A DNA stretch of 64,000 bases from Dactylonectria macrodidyma. Lineage: Eukaryota > Ascomycota > Sordariomycetes > Hypocreales > Nectriaceae. Positions within the stretch are counted from its first letter, which is position 1. Each line of letters begins with the position of its first letter. This document shows positions 34,901 through 45,857 of this stretch, one piece after another. The DNA is taken from contig JAGMUV010000001.1 of the NCBI GenBank assembly GCA_020744425.1, positions 5,146,001-5,210,000 of the forward strand, written 5' to 3'. The notes below the pieces were generated by a model that was not told the DNA's origin, made no database searches, and saw only the letters and a list, made by a program, of their open reading frames with translations. The position numbers were made by a program, and so were the translations under genes.

Positions 34901-37900
34901 ATCTGCAGCGGATGCCGCTCATGAGGCAGCAGGAGTCTTCCCCGCTCTCATGGCATGCGGGGGGTGTGCTGATTGGATCCGGGCCGGTGTAAGCATCCAA
35001 TCTGTCTGGCCATTTCGCCTGCTTCCGGTATCTGGAGACAATTCTTCACCATGGCCGGACAGCTTGATCATTATGACGGGGCCCCAGCTCATGACAAGCA
35101 GGCGGTCGATCAGCTATGGCAACGGTGTCATGAATGGATGAGCACAGAGCAACACGGAGAGTGCAAATCTCCAGTCGAGGAGTGGGACTTCGGAGCCTCA
35201 AGGCTTCTCGTAGCTTTGATCCACGATCCGCTCATCTCCTATCGATTGGCCAACAGCGGCTTACCACTTCGGGCATGTCCCGGGCTCTGTGGTCAGGATG
35301 AGTCAAACACCATCAGCCCTACCCTGGACTGATGAATGTTTCTACCTTCTTCCACCAGACCCATTCTATCAGACAAACCAGGCGTTCACGCTCTCAATCC
35401 GGCTGCAAGCGAGCCCAGCGCAGTGCCTGGATATTAGTTCGGGGTTGCACCGCCGCCCAAGACCTTGGCTGCGAGGGTCGGACTGGTGATGCGATGACGC
35501 ACTTTGTAAAAGGGATTCTCCAGCACAGAGGCAATGCAGGGACACATGACAAAGTTCATAGGGAACAGGAAGACGCTACTGTTTTGGGAGAAAGCAGCTC
35601 GGCGAGAGACGATGGGCTAAAACCAGGGTGACTGGAGAACTTCGAAGACACACATGACTGGAGTAATTTCTCCCACTTCCACGGACGTGGCAGTGTTGCC
35701 TTTGTTGGACGAACTATCTCGTGGTCGAGCTGGTGCGGTTGCTCCACTTACACTGACAAGGCCGGCTGTCCTCACTGCCGCGCGGTTCGGGCTCGCGTCT
35801 CGTGGTCAGAGTGTAGCTGACTCACCGAGCTCTCCCATCACGCGAGAGTGGACATTCCGAGACCGAACCCGGCTCCTTCGGAGTCAATCATACCCGGCTG
35901 GTCTCGTCTCCTTGGCGATGGCACAGTCCTTAGGATGTGGGAGTAGGAAGACCTAGCTGGTGTGGTAGGTCCTCTTACTAGTCGAGGCAGGTCTTCAACC
36001 CTGGTGCAACGCTCAGGCAGTCATGACAAAGGCAGCCAGCTTCGGAACCAGCCAGCTTCACGGACCAGCGGTCTACCGACAAGTGTGCAACTGAATGATA
36101 TACCGCAGTTCCGGTCTTATCTCAGATGGATGAGACAGGGATGTCAGGATATCATTGGCTGTGGGCTCTTCTCGTCGCGCGGGGTGTTGATACCGTTACT
36201 CTGCGTGTTCCTCCTCCTTGTGGAGAGTTTGATGCAGAAGTCTAATGCAGCGTTGGCCGGGCTTCACCGTAAGATTGACGAGCCGGGTTTGGTAGAAGGA
36301 ATGTAAGAAAACGTGGTTGCCTAACGTGCTGCGTGGGTCCAGGGTAGCTAGGTTGACAAGGGGCTGGCTGAAAGCCCAACCAGGCAGGATGTGTGTGAGT
36401 GTGAGCACGTTGCACCTTCCTTGGGCCTTGCACTTGTGCGTGATGGCAGGAACGAAGGGTGTGTAGGAACCCGTATGGCTGTGGTGCGGGACAGGCAGGA
36501 ACTCAGCTGAAGTTGCCTTGGTACCTACCCAGGTAAGCACCCATTTGAGGGACCCTCACAATGAAAATTCTAATACAGTCAACGCCGAACGGTCAGCTCA
36601 GTCTGGAATCGTTTCTTCTCGGTTCCTTTGCTCCGCTTCCTGTACCATTTTGGGCGGTGATGATGCACAAGACAAGACAAGGCAACAGGATGTTTCCTTT
36701 GAATTCCATGGCTCTCGCTGTCGGCACCATCGGGTGAGTGGACTTGTTGGAGGCAGCCGCAGGATGTCGGCGTTTTCCAAACCACCATGGTCAAATCAGG
36801 CATTCTTCGAGAAGTCTCCAAGGATCGAAGCCAAGTTTAATCCAGCGGCCAGCTATCCAGCTATCCAGCGCTTGGACTATCAAGTCCGCCCCGCCGACGA
36901 TCGTTACCCCTCTCTATCTGCAGCAGCGATGTCAGTACAGCATGGCGACAGTATGTACACCAACACGCACAGCACTGTAATAAGGTATTGCCACAGCTCG
37001 AACCACACGTAACACGGCGTCTACATGTACTCTGTCCGTTTGTGCATGTTGCCTCCCGTATTCCGAAGCCGAGCCTTGAAGAAAATGGGCCGAGTGACGA
37101 GGGATACTACCAAATCGAGATTGGGGATCAGCACTAACAAACTCGGCAGCTTTAATGCCACATGGCCAAAGGTCCAAAAGAACACAGTATGTATGTACAG
37201 CTGGACAGACTAACACAGTACGGACATCCCTGCTGTGGCTAACATGAACATGCCGCCACTGTCCAAAGTACACGTTGAAACACCGCCTCCATGCCGATCA
37301 CGGCTGGGATCTGCTAGCCCTCTCTTTGCTTTGGCCTCCAATTGCCTCTCGCCCTGTCAAGCCCTAATAATGCCTCTGATCTTTCTTTGGCTGCACAATA
37401 CACTGGGGCAAAGATTGCTCTCGCAGATCCCTTTGCGTCTCGGGAATGTTTTCTGCATGCCCAAGTGTGCACCCAAGTGAATTCCCTAGATGTGTTGTCC
37501 TTTGCCCGTGGTGCCTCCGTACGGCCGATAGAACTACTACATGCGTTGGATTGTGGCCAACTCGATGACATAGTCACACCGTCGGCGTCATGAGATTTTT
37601 CACCCCCCTCTGCTCGTTCTTGACATGTCATCCGGCCAGCTGCTCTGGCTAGGAGCTTTCACGGCTAAATTATATCTGCACTGTTCGATTTGCCATCCGG
37701 GAGGCAAGGCTCCAGAGCCTTGGATCATGAGCCAGCCGGACAGGTCGATATGAGTCAGGTATGATGAATCATTATGGCCCTTTACGGTCATTGGGGTACT
37801 TTGGGGATTAGATTACTGTGGCTTCCACCGGGAAACGTATTCGTCTTCTGACAGCACGGAATCTGCGGCATCCTAGTTCGTGAGATTGCCATTCCGCCTG

Positions 37901-39806
37901 GACTGTGCGGAGTTCGCAGAGGAGTACGTACGTCCACCGTGGGCTCTCGTTTCCAACTTGCAGCTTCTTGTACGCGTGGTACGCATGACCCTCACGCTGT
38001 TGCCTCATAGCGTCCCGTGACGACGTATCTCACTGCCGAGGGAAACTCAGCCAGCAGAGTTCCCAATCTGTGGTGATGCTCGGGACACCGACCTTGCAGC
38101 ATTTCCATTCACGTTTGGAAGCTCAGCCTTGACACTGTTTCTGGGCATGATATTCTTAGTTGACTAAGTACAAGCAGAAGAGCATACACAAAAGATCCGT
38201 CTCCTCGTATTTGAGTAATTGTGACAGATTGATGCAGTGAATAAGTGGTCCGCGTAGTACCTATCAAGATCTAGCAAGTAACACTTTACACCATGTAGCA
38301 GCTAATCCCTCGTATACCTGATGATAGAACCGAGTCACTGCTGGCCTCCGGTATCTCTAAAAACCCAAAGTCAAAACGAGCATGTTGGTCCATGGAATGA
38401 CGCTCATCGTCGCCGTCACTTGACTTACATTTCTCCTGCTGTGTAATGATATTGTGCTCCTCATAGCTGTTCAAGGGTTGCTTGCGGCTTCGCTCCCGAA
38501 AGCTGTGTATGACAAAACCTGTAGATCTTTTAGATCTGCTACGGAACAGCTAATGCCACCTGTCATCTAGTGAGTGATAAAAACTGCTCATCATTTTGCG
38601 AACCCGAGCTGCGTTTCCCGAAGCTATCCTAACGCCTACTAGTAACCCGCCGTGTACCTGTTGCGCCCTAGTCTGGTGGTGCGGACATTGCATAAGAGCG
38701 GACAGATGAGAAGTGAAAACGATTGCGTCTTTCTTCAGTTGCGCTGTATCGTCTATCTGAGATGGTCAAGAGGGCCATCGAATCCCCGCTTGTGATGTTA
38801 TTTCAACTCTGAGGATGATGAGTAAAGCACCCAATACCCTCATCATGACCCCTGAATTCACCCCTCGAATCTCACTTTTTTGTAGTGTTCCAGTTATGAA
38901 ACGTGTGCTTTACTGCTGTGGCATGCGAAGGATGTTTGTTCCGCCGAGGTGTTGTGTTTTCTAGGTGGAGAGACTCGGCCATATCGAGATGACTGAACAT
39001 TTTCCTGGAAGACAACGCTGTGCCTGTGAGCAAAACTTGGTGGTTAATTCTATACCCATGCAGGAGAGGATTTGCTGTACAACTAATGAAGAGCTACGAA
39101 TGACCGGTATTCACGGACAGTTCCATGTGATGCTGTCGCCATTGATCATCACAGAAGTCGAGCGTGTGCGAGGCACAGAAAAGAGACGCATCAATCGTTT
39201 CACAGCAGGACGAATAGCACAGGCCATGAACTGAGGCGATGCAATTAGGGCCTCCGTGCGACATGGAGTCATGCCGAGAATCGTGCGCCCTAGACTTCTT
39301 AATGACGCTGCTTCTCCCGTGGCGAATGAACAGTACCTAGTGGGTGATGAATGCATTGAGGCAATGAGGCAATCCGGCAAGTCTACTGCAGGCATGAGTT
39401 CTACGATGAGAGTGACCACGCGGTGGACGCACTCTCATTGTGATATTGGATTGAACAGTCTTTGGCTTCAGAGCTACGCAAGTTACGAGTCGTTAGACCA
39501 TCGGCTAACAGAGATCCGGGCAGACATAAAAAGTGTAGAGATCGCGTCAGATCATAAAGCATGACCGGGAGTAGGACATGGCAGCTTCAAAATCGGCAAA
39601 AACACAACTGGCAGATTTCCATATAATCACTTTCAGGTAATGAACTACACAATACAAGCAATCAAAGCTGGAGATTTCGCAACTTTTCCCTTTCGCCCCG
39701 ACGATATCTTGACCATTTCTCCAGATCCATAACACCTCAGGCGCTCAGTAGCGAATGATGTTGGCTCATGTTGTACCAAAACTACACCCAAGTACCGACT
39801 GGCCCT

Positions 39807-41822
39807 CTAGGAGGCCATGTAGGTGCTAGCATCAACACCCTCCTTGGGGAACTCACTGTATATACACTGTCAGTCATGGACCAATAGACAAGATTTAGGG
39901 TGGAACATACGGAAGGGCGACCTCGAATCGCTTCTCAATCTCCTTCAAGACCTCCTGATCCTGATCGGTGCTGATAAAGGAGATGGCCAATCCCTTGGTA
40001 CCGAAACGACCGGCACGACCGACTCGGTGCAGGTAAGAGCTGGCATCGTTGGACAGGTCGTAGTTGATAGCCAGGTTAATACGCTCGATATCAATACCGC
40101 GACCGAACACGTCAGTGGCAACGCAGATGCGCTTCTTGAACTCCTTGAACTCCTTGTAGCGGCGGATACTAAGACATGTCAGACTTTAAGCGTGAGGCTG
40201 CCAATGCTTTGGGACTTACCGCTCTTCCTGACTGACTCCAGAGTGAACAGCAATCGAGGGGAAGTTGCACTCTCGGAGGAGCTTGTCGAGCTCAGTAGCA
40301 CGGACAGTGCTTCGAACAAAGATGATGACCTGATTGAACTGGAGGTCATCCAGAAGCTCGTTGAGCTTTCGGTTCTTCTCCTTCTCCTCCAGCTTGATGT
40401 AGTACTGCTGGAGGCCGTGGAGAGTGAGCTTGGTGTCCTCATCGACGTAGTGCTCGGTAGGGTTCTGCATGAACTTCTTGCAGATGGGCTTGACTTCTTC
40501 GGAAAGAGTGGCCGAAAACATCATGACCTGCTTTTGTTGAGGAGTGGCACGGAACACATCCTGGACGTCGGTACGCATGTCTGCTTCCAGTCAGCGCCTG
40601 AAAATGGCCTCTGCATAAAAAATTTCAAAACCTACCAGGCTGGTCGAGCATCTTGTCACACTCATCGAGAACGAAAATTCGGACGCTTCCGAGACGAAGA
40701 GCCTTATCACGGACGAGGGCCTTAAGACGACCAGGAGTACCAACAATGATGTGGGGGCAGGTCTCCTTGTTCTTGAGTGTCTCGATGTCCGTCTTGATGG
40801 GGGTGCCGCCGTAGAAGACGCCGGTTTTGATGTCGGGCATGTACTTGCTGAATCGGTTGTACTCGTCGCGGATCTGGTAGGCGAGCTCACGAGTATGGCA
40901 CATGACTACAACGGAGACCTCACCGTTGACAGGCTCGACTTGCTGAAGGGTGGCGAGAACGAAGACAGCGGTCTTTCCGAGACCAGACTTGGCCTGGCAG
41001 ATGATATCACCACCGAGAAGAGCTTGGGGGATGCAGGTTTGTTGGACTGTCGATTGAACCGATGTTAGAGTTTGTTTCCAAGAAGCAACGAACGACGGGG
41101 ATGTGTCAAAGGGTCCGTCCATCGTCGCAGCTCAGCCAGGGGAATTTCGCGTTCTCTCAACGGAGAGATAATCCGCAATACGAAGCGGAATAGGCTAGGA
41201 CCAGTGTCTCGACGTGAGGGATCGCATACGCCAATCAAGGCCGTAACAAGACGGTATCTTGTGTAGGACACATGCCCTTCAATTCTCGCCCGTTTCCACC
41301 AATGTTGTTCCAATCCGGCCGAATCAACCGCTCTTGTCATGTCCGCTTTCGCGTGACATCTTGACTTGCGAGTTGTGAAATGCTGCAGACCACCTGTCAC
41401 CGGTGGCCTGCTCTTGCCCGGATGGTGCGGAAGCTATGGCCCTTTCTCAGGTCCACGATGAACCGCCCTCTGCGATGACGACGACTTTGTGGGGAGCAAT
41501 GGCCATTTGCTCTTTCTTGCTTGCGAGATGGACGGACGCTTGAAGCTTCAAGGGAGGGGATTTGATGACTTAGGGTATTAGAATTTCAGGACTGACCCTC
41601 CGATGGATGTTCGAAACCGCAGTCACCAATGGCGCGAAGAAGCTCGGGCTTCAGAAGGAAGTCGCGGAAACCAGTCGAGTGAATACCGACATAGCTGCCC
41701 TTCTTGTCGACGTTGGTGCCGGCGGCGAGCTCGCCCTTCTTGCCGTTCGAGGTGGTGGCGGCGGTCTCGTTGCCGCCGATCTCCTCGTCGGAGTAGTCGA
41801 TGAGATCCTCCTCGTGGGACAT
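39807..41822 (-). CDS. sub2: DECD-box RNA helicase SUB2 (UAP56), mRNA export and splicing
   Basis: Five exons on the minus strand: 41597-41822, 40636-41046, 40220-40580, 39911-40168 and 39807-39855; 434 residues, the usual length. SUB2 is the DExD/H ATPase that loads the TREX export complex onto mRNA and acts in spliceosome assembly in the nucleus. The Q motif region is at about 51-77. Walker A AKSGLGKT is at 94-101, the diagnostic DECD at 203-206 (VLDECDKML) and SAT at 235-237 (MMFSATL). The C-terminal RecA domain carries [10 protein letters not shown]. The C-terminus is [11 protein letters not shown]. All four introns are GT-AG. Intron 1 (41047-41596) is 550 nt, far longer than any other intron in this window; introns 2 to 4 are about 50-55 nt. 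The gene is divergent from RPR2, about 0.5 kb away. Confidence 0.96.
41047..41596 (-). other. Long (550-nt) first intron of SUB2
   Basis: Donor GTCAGT after GAGG, acceptor GACAG before TCCAACAA; phase 1. It separates the Q-motif exon from the Walker A exon. Its size is about ten times that of the other SUB2 introns. Confidence 0.85.
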
Positions 41823-42319
41823 GATGGCGATGGTTGAGAAGAGGTTAGAGATGAAAGTGCAAAGTAGTCGCGACGGTCGTCAGCAGGCGAGGCTTTGCGC
41901 TGACGAAGGGTTGCGACTCGGTGGAGTGGCGCGTTGCTGGGTGAATCACGTCGCACAAGCGTTCTGCGGCGCGAGGAAAAGGAGTCGGGCGCGGAATTGA
42001 GACAGGGAGAGAGGATGGTGGAGTGAGAACTCGAGATTTGCTTGCCCCGAGACGAGTTTGAAAGAGCTTTGTAGAGGCTGAGAAGGGAGATGCCAGCAAG
42101 CACGAGCAAGAGCCGCGCTGCGCCCTCAGGCAAAAGAGGCCCGTGCGCGCCAACCCATTCACGTGACGCGTTTAGGCAACTGCAGGTGGACAGTGTGAAA
42201 ACAGCCTTTGGACACGGAGCCATGCGAATCTTCGAGATGAGTGTCACAAAGCTCAACTTTGTGACGGGCCTTCGTGACAAAACAATTACCAACAAAACAA
42301 CGTCGAGATCCGCAGACCA
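41823..42319. promoter_or_regulatory. Bidirectional promoter region, SUB2 and RPR2
   Basis: The ATGs of SUB2 (41822, minus) and RPR2 (42320, plus) are 497 bp apart, so both promoters and 5' leaders share this interval. I see no clear TATA box. The SUB2-proximal part is GA-rich on the plus strand, that is CT-rich toward the SUB2 start, a common leader composition in fungi. Confidence 0.6.
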
Positions 42320-42853
42320 ATGGCGAAACCCAAGGGCCCGCAAGGCGTCCAGAATCGACACATTTACAACCGAGCTTCATATCTCTACCAATCCGCAACA
42401 TATCTTGCCAGCCAGGACACTTCTCAAACTGTCCATGATGCTACAAATTCATCATCCGCTAGCCAAGAGCACAGTGCTTCAAAGCCCAACTCCATTGGCC
42501 AGACTGCACTTCAGAACATGTCTCGTCAAATGATCTCCAGTATGCGGGCGGTGACCTTAAAAGCGCAAATTCGGCAAAGTCCGGGCCTGAAGCAGACCAT
42601 GTGCAAATTCTGCGACACCCTGTTGATCGAAGGCAAAACTTGCACCTCCACTGTGGAAAACGCCAGCAAAGGCGGCAGGAAACCATGGGCTGACGTTCTC
42701 GTAATCCGTTGCAAGACGTGCAGCAATGTCAAGAGGTATCCAGTCAGTGCTCCGAGGCAGAAAAGGCGTTCCTTGAGGAACCCGGAACAAAATGAAACTT
42801 TGAAGGACTCGTCTACACAGGATGAAGCGCAAGAAACATCTTCGACGATATGA
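42320..42853 (+). CDS. rpr2: Ribonuclease P protein subunit RPR2/RPP21
   Basis: Single-exon gene of 177 residues. The RPR2/RPP21/SNM1 domain is visible: an N-terminal helical part (IYNRASYLYQSATYLASQD), a middle with SRQMISSMRAVTLKAQIR, and a zinc ribbon with C95-x2-C98 (MCKFCDTLL) and C131-x2-C134 (IRCKTCSNVKRYP). The C-terminal 35 residues are polar and probably disordered. RPR2 is the RNase P-specific subunit needed for tRNA 5' processing. The paralogue SNM1 of RNase MRP shares the fold, so SNM1 cannot be fully excluded, but the spacing and the KRYPV end fit RPR2. The start context is ACCAATGG. A POP1 gene for the same enzyme lies about 33 kb away. Confidence 0.88.
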   Translation: MAKPKGPQGVQNRHIYNRASYLYQSATYLASQDTSQTVHDATNSSSASQEHSASKPNSIGQTALQNMSRQMISSMRAVTLKAQIRQSPGLKQTMCKFCDTLLIEGKTCTSTVENASKGGRKPWADVLVIRCKTCSNVKRYPVSAPRQKRRSLRNPEQNETLKDSSTQDEAQETSSTI

Positions 42854-43573
42854 CACTCATGAGAATAAACCTTCTCAACACCATCTACACTAGCATCAGG
42901 AGAGCCTTCCACATATCGACCATAGGGCATTTCGGGGAGCAAACAGCTTCCGACTAGGGGGATGTGAACCAGAAATCGGGATTTTCTGATCACTCACTTC
43001 TATCCCCATAGCCCGATGCTAAAAGCCTCTAAGCTGAGAGCTTTGGTTTTGAGCATCCGGAATTATTCTCAAATCGCTGACTGGACGACAAACGATAGTG
43101 GGGACCCTTGAAAAAGGAACTCACCTGCTCTCGCGAGATGCTGTCACTTCAGCCGTAGTTGTTCGTGTCTCCAACTCGAGGAGCGTCTGAACTGAGAACA
43201 TGACTCTCATAAGGCATGTGGGATTCTGAAGCAGCTTCTCAACCTTAAGAGATAGCCACTTCTTGTTACAGACAATTAGATTTCCTGGTCCACAGACAGT
43301 TGGAGCCTGGTATATCTGAACCATAGTTAATTTACGTATCTATGCTGAAAGCAGCAAAGCATCACTCGGACACTATTAACAGATAGTTACGGGCATACCG
43401 GAGAAACATTTGTTTCATGCTCTTGACCGCAACGGTCGACGGTTATTCATAGCCCATCAGATACTCCTGCCTCAACAGATCCCTGCCTTGAGAACACACT
43501 CCCCACACAAGCCTAGGTACTCTGTCTCATCATGAATCGTCTCAGTGCCAGTGTCTCGTACTTGCCGTCATGC
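42854..43573. other. Convergent intergenic region between RPR2 and HSK3
   Basis: About 0.7 kb holding the 3' ends of both genes. One 67-codon minus-strand open frame (43121-43324) has no recognisable content. Nothing else seen. Confidence 0.5.
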
Positions 43574-44035
43574 CTATTTCCCTGAGTGACCTGCTTCTTT
43601 GACACTCTCCTCTCCCAGCACTTTACTCGCGGCCATGAACCTGGCCTCGTAGTTAGTAAGATGAGAAAGGTATCTATCTTCTAGCTCGCGCCTTGAACAC
43701 CCCAGAACAAGAGGTTGCAGAAAACAATGGATTGGAAACTCACAATCCTCCATGCCAGCTTCCTAGGCCCCGCATCGCTTCGGCTTGCACGCTCGTCATT
43801 CGCAGTAAGTGTTCCGTGTCGGAGAGGTTGGCTGACAGCTGAGCAAGCTGCGAGTTGAGCTGCGACTTTCTGAATGTCAGCTCTCTCAAATAATACTCAT
43901 TTTAGGTCCAAATTTTCTAGACAGCAGTAGGTAGGCGTGAAAGAAAAGACATACCAACTGCCTCGATTTGACGGCGCTGCCGCTCGTGGCCATGCTCTGC
44001 CGCACCTGTGAACCGCCGATATTGCGAGTCGACAT
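43574..44035 (-). CDS. hsk3: DASH complex subunit Hsk3
   Basis: Three small exons on the minus strand: 43955-44035, 43744-43865 and 43574-43640; 89 residues, with no single long open frame, so it is easily missed. The core SQLNSQLAQLSANLSDTEHL, LRMTSVQAEAMRGLGSW and then FMAASKVLGEE is the diagnostic Hsk3 helical segment. Hsk3 is a small structural subunit of the DASH/Dam1 ring that couples kinetochores to spindle microtubules. Intron 1 (43866-43954, GTATGT donor) can use either AAAG|TCGCAG or the next CAG six bases on, both in frame, which includes or removes Ser-Gln. Intron 2 (43641-43743, GTGAGT donor, GGCCAG acceptor) restores GGL-FMAASKVL. The exons sum to 270 nt. The N-terminal 27 residues are Ser- and Arg-rich. 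Confidence 0.85.
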
Positions 44036-45857
44036 ATTCCTAGCGTCCGGTTTTACACCCCGCGCGCCTAGAAAGAACAGAAAGGCTGAAATCCCAGGTC
44101 TGGGCGATAGCAGCCCCAGCGACAGAACAGCTTAAGCTTGTTGATCCTCACTGGGAGGATGTTTTTGATGAGATGAGTGAGGCGAGGTAGTGTTGGGGCG
44201 GGATGTTGCAGTATTGGTTCGCGTTCGACTAGCCCAGGGCGTGTTTCTGGGGAATTGAGAGGACACAAGAGTAGAGGAGTATGGCAATGTATTGTAATCA
44301 CTGAAAGGAGTATCCCGGAGTTCTTTAGTCGTGTTGCGCGTCGCGACTGAAGATGACTGATGGATTGAGTCGGAGGTGGCCCGTGCGCGTAGCCTTTGAT
44401 GTGCAACTTAACGGTGGAAATTTGAGGCTGTTTTTGGGCCTGAGGTCGTTGCTCTTCGTGCAACTTCATTTTGTTTATCTCTTGAGTTTAAGTGTATGTT
44501 ACATGAATGAGCACAATATCATGCGCTGCCTTGATTGACTGTCGCCAAGGTCCCTCTCCTCCCTGCTAGGCTCGAATCGCCGTGACAACCCTCATAACTT
44601 TACAACTTGCCCTCATCGTAGTGAACTTCGTCAGGTATTTCATTATACTACTACAGGATGAGATTTGCCAATCTGCTCATTATCAAAGCAAGTCATCTGG
44701 CTGGCTACACGGCACGTTCAAGCCGCTCTACAACACTGTCTCGCTATGATATCACCACCGCCATTTGGGATAGCGCCATCACCCACAAAGCCTGAGATCC
44801 CGCTGGATTCAATGCTCTTCATAATAATTGTCGCTTTTTCATTTGTGGCCTCTGCAATCTGGAAACAAACCGGGCTTTTCCCCTCCTCTTTGTCTGAAGG
44901 TAGCATCATGCTGTCTATGTGTGTCGCTTTCCCCTCACTATCTCCACCATGTCCTTGGGTTTCCAGTCGCCCTCCAAAACAAGTCGCAAGAAAAACAAAG
45001 TAGTAACCAGAGAAAGAAAAGTGCCGTCCGTGAGTCTAATTTGTTTGTGTGCGTCCGTGAAAACAATGCCTTTCGTAGTTCCTCCCTTTTACTATACATC
45101 TCCAAAACCTCCACAGGGTGCTGACAAGACGCCCTGGGAGGGAACTCAACATCCGGGAGGAAACAGCCAAAATTGTGGACGCTTTGGAATCTTCCCAGTT
45201 CACCCTACACCTTGTATCGCCGAGCTTCTGGTTGTCCATCTCTTATCCTTCCCATCAAGAAAGCTCTCGCATGTCCACAGCCCGAAACCGTCGGGCAAGC
45301 CGTCGAAAGCCATGCAGAAAGCCGAAGAAAGGCGGCAGACGTTAGTCTGAAGCTGGTGGAAGTCCGATAATCGATTAAATGATAAATAGCGTAATAAATA
45401 ATTCCGGTCCCAATGCAGTATTACCAGAATAGGTCACGTGGCGTATTCGTTCCAATGCGTATGTACGGGACAGTGCCGAATCCGTCAGAATTATGAAGAT
45501 GTCGTCTTCCAAGAATAGTCCAAAGTGACCCTGACCCAGTGTCGTCGTCTCGTGTGCTGATGGAGCTGAGCATAAAAAAAAAGACAAAAAAGGAAAGTGT
45601 TATCCTCGTTGGATGCTTTGTCGTGCGGTTGAGTAGGCCATTGGGTAGGTGGTTTTGGCCATTATTAAAGTATTGAGTCAGAACCAATATCAGGGGGCGT
45701 CACACGCCGTGTCCTCTCTGCGTCTTGGAAAGTCAAGGTCGTGTAATTTGAGTCGTGTTTGCTCGATGGTATGGTACAGGCCATGGGAACATCTGCAGCG
45801 CTTCCCAAAGGCGTGAGGTGTTGGGCAATCAAGGCGTTATGGGCACTTGAGCTTAGC
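44036..45857. other. Intergenic region upstream of HSK3, with one doubtful small gene
   Basis: Contains the HSK3 promoter and the 3' flank of the reductase-like gene. A doubtful small spliced gene on the plus strand (about 44949-45370) is listed separately. No repeat or RNA gene recognised. Confidence 0.45.
44949..45370 (+). CDS. Doubtful small spliced gene
   Basis: An ATG in the strong context CTCCACCATGTCC opens MSLGFQSPSKTSRKKNKVVT and is followed by a good donor (CC|GTGAGT at about 45030) and a possible acceptor CCTCCACAG (about 45116). Two later frames look protein-like: VLTRRPGRELNIREETAKIV near 45118-45180, and PETVGQAVESHAESRRKAAD ending at the TAA at 45370 after a possible CACAG acceptor. 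I could not find donors that join all three in one frame without using weak sites, and I do not recognise the product. It may be a real small gene with a splice pattern that I have not resolved, or chance. Confidence 0.2.

Larger units (their letters stand above)
29880..39806. other. Gene desert 1, between the cyclin gene and SUB2
   Basis: About 9.9 kb without a gene that I can support. The part nearest the cyclin start (29.9-32.9 kb) has strong strand asymmetry: purine-rich on the plus strand to about 31.5 kb, then pyrimidine-rich, with tandem repeats (31061-31110 and 31849-31911). This fits a long promoter and 5' leader of the minus-strand cyclin gene or an unannotated non-coding transcript. 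From 33 to 39.8 kb the composition is balanced, with only short open frames on both strands. No transposase, reverse transcriptase or RNA gene motif was recognised. Confidence 0.55.

Noticed and set aside
28208..34995. Shared 15-mer CCGGGCCGGTGTAAG near 28.2 and 34.98 kb, with a shorter copy near 34.57 kb
   Set aside because: One or two shared 15-mers are expected by chance in a window of this size; one copy lies within coding sequence.
36967..37015. Box-B-like GGTTCGAGCT on the minus strand near 37.0 kb as a tRNA candidate
   Set aside because: The flanking T-stem does not pair and no A box or acceptor stem can be found.
39823..40725. 300-codon plus-strand open frame
   Set aside because: Exact antisense shadow of SUB2 exons 2 to 5.
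42911..42950. Short resemblance to the start of fungal 5S rRNA (ATCGACCATAGGG)
   Set aside because: Only about a dozen bases agree; the internal control region and the rest of 5S are absent.
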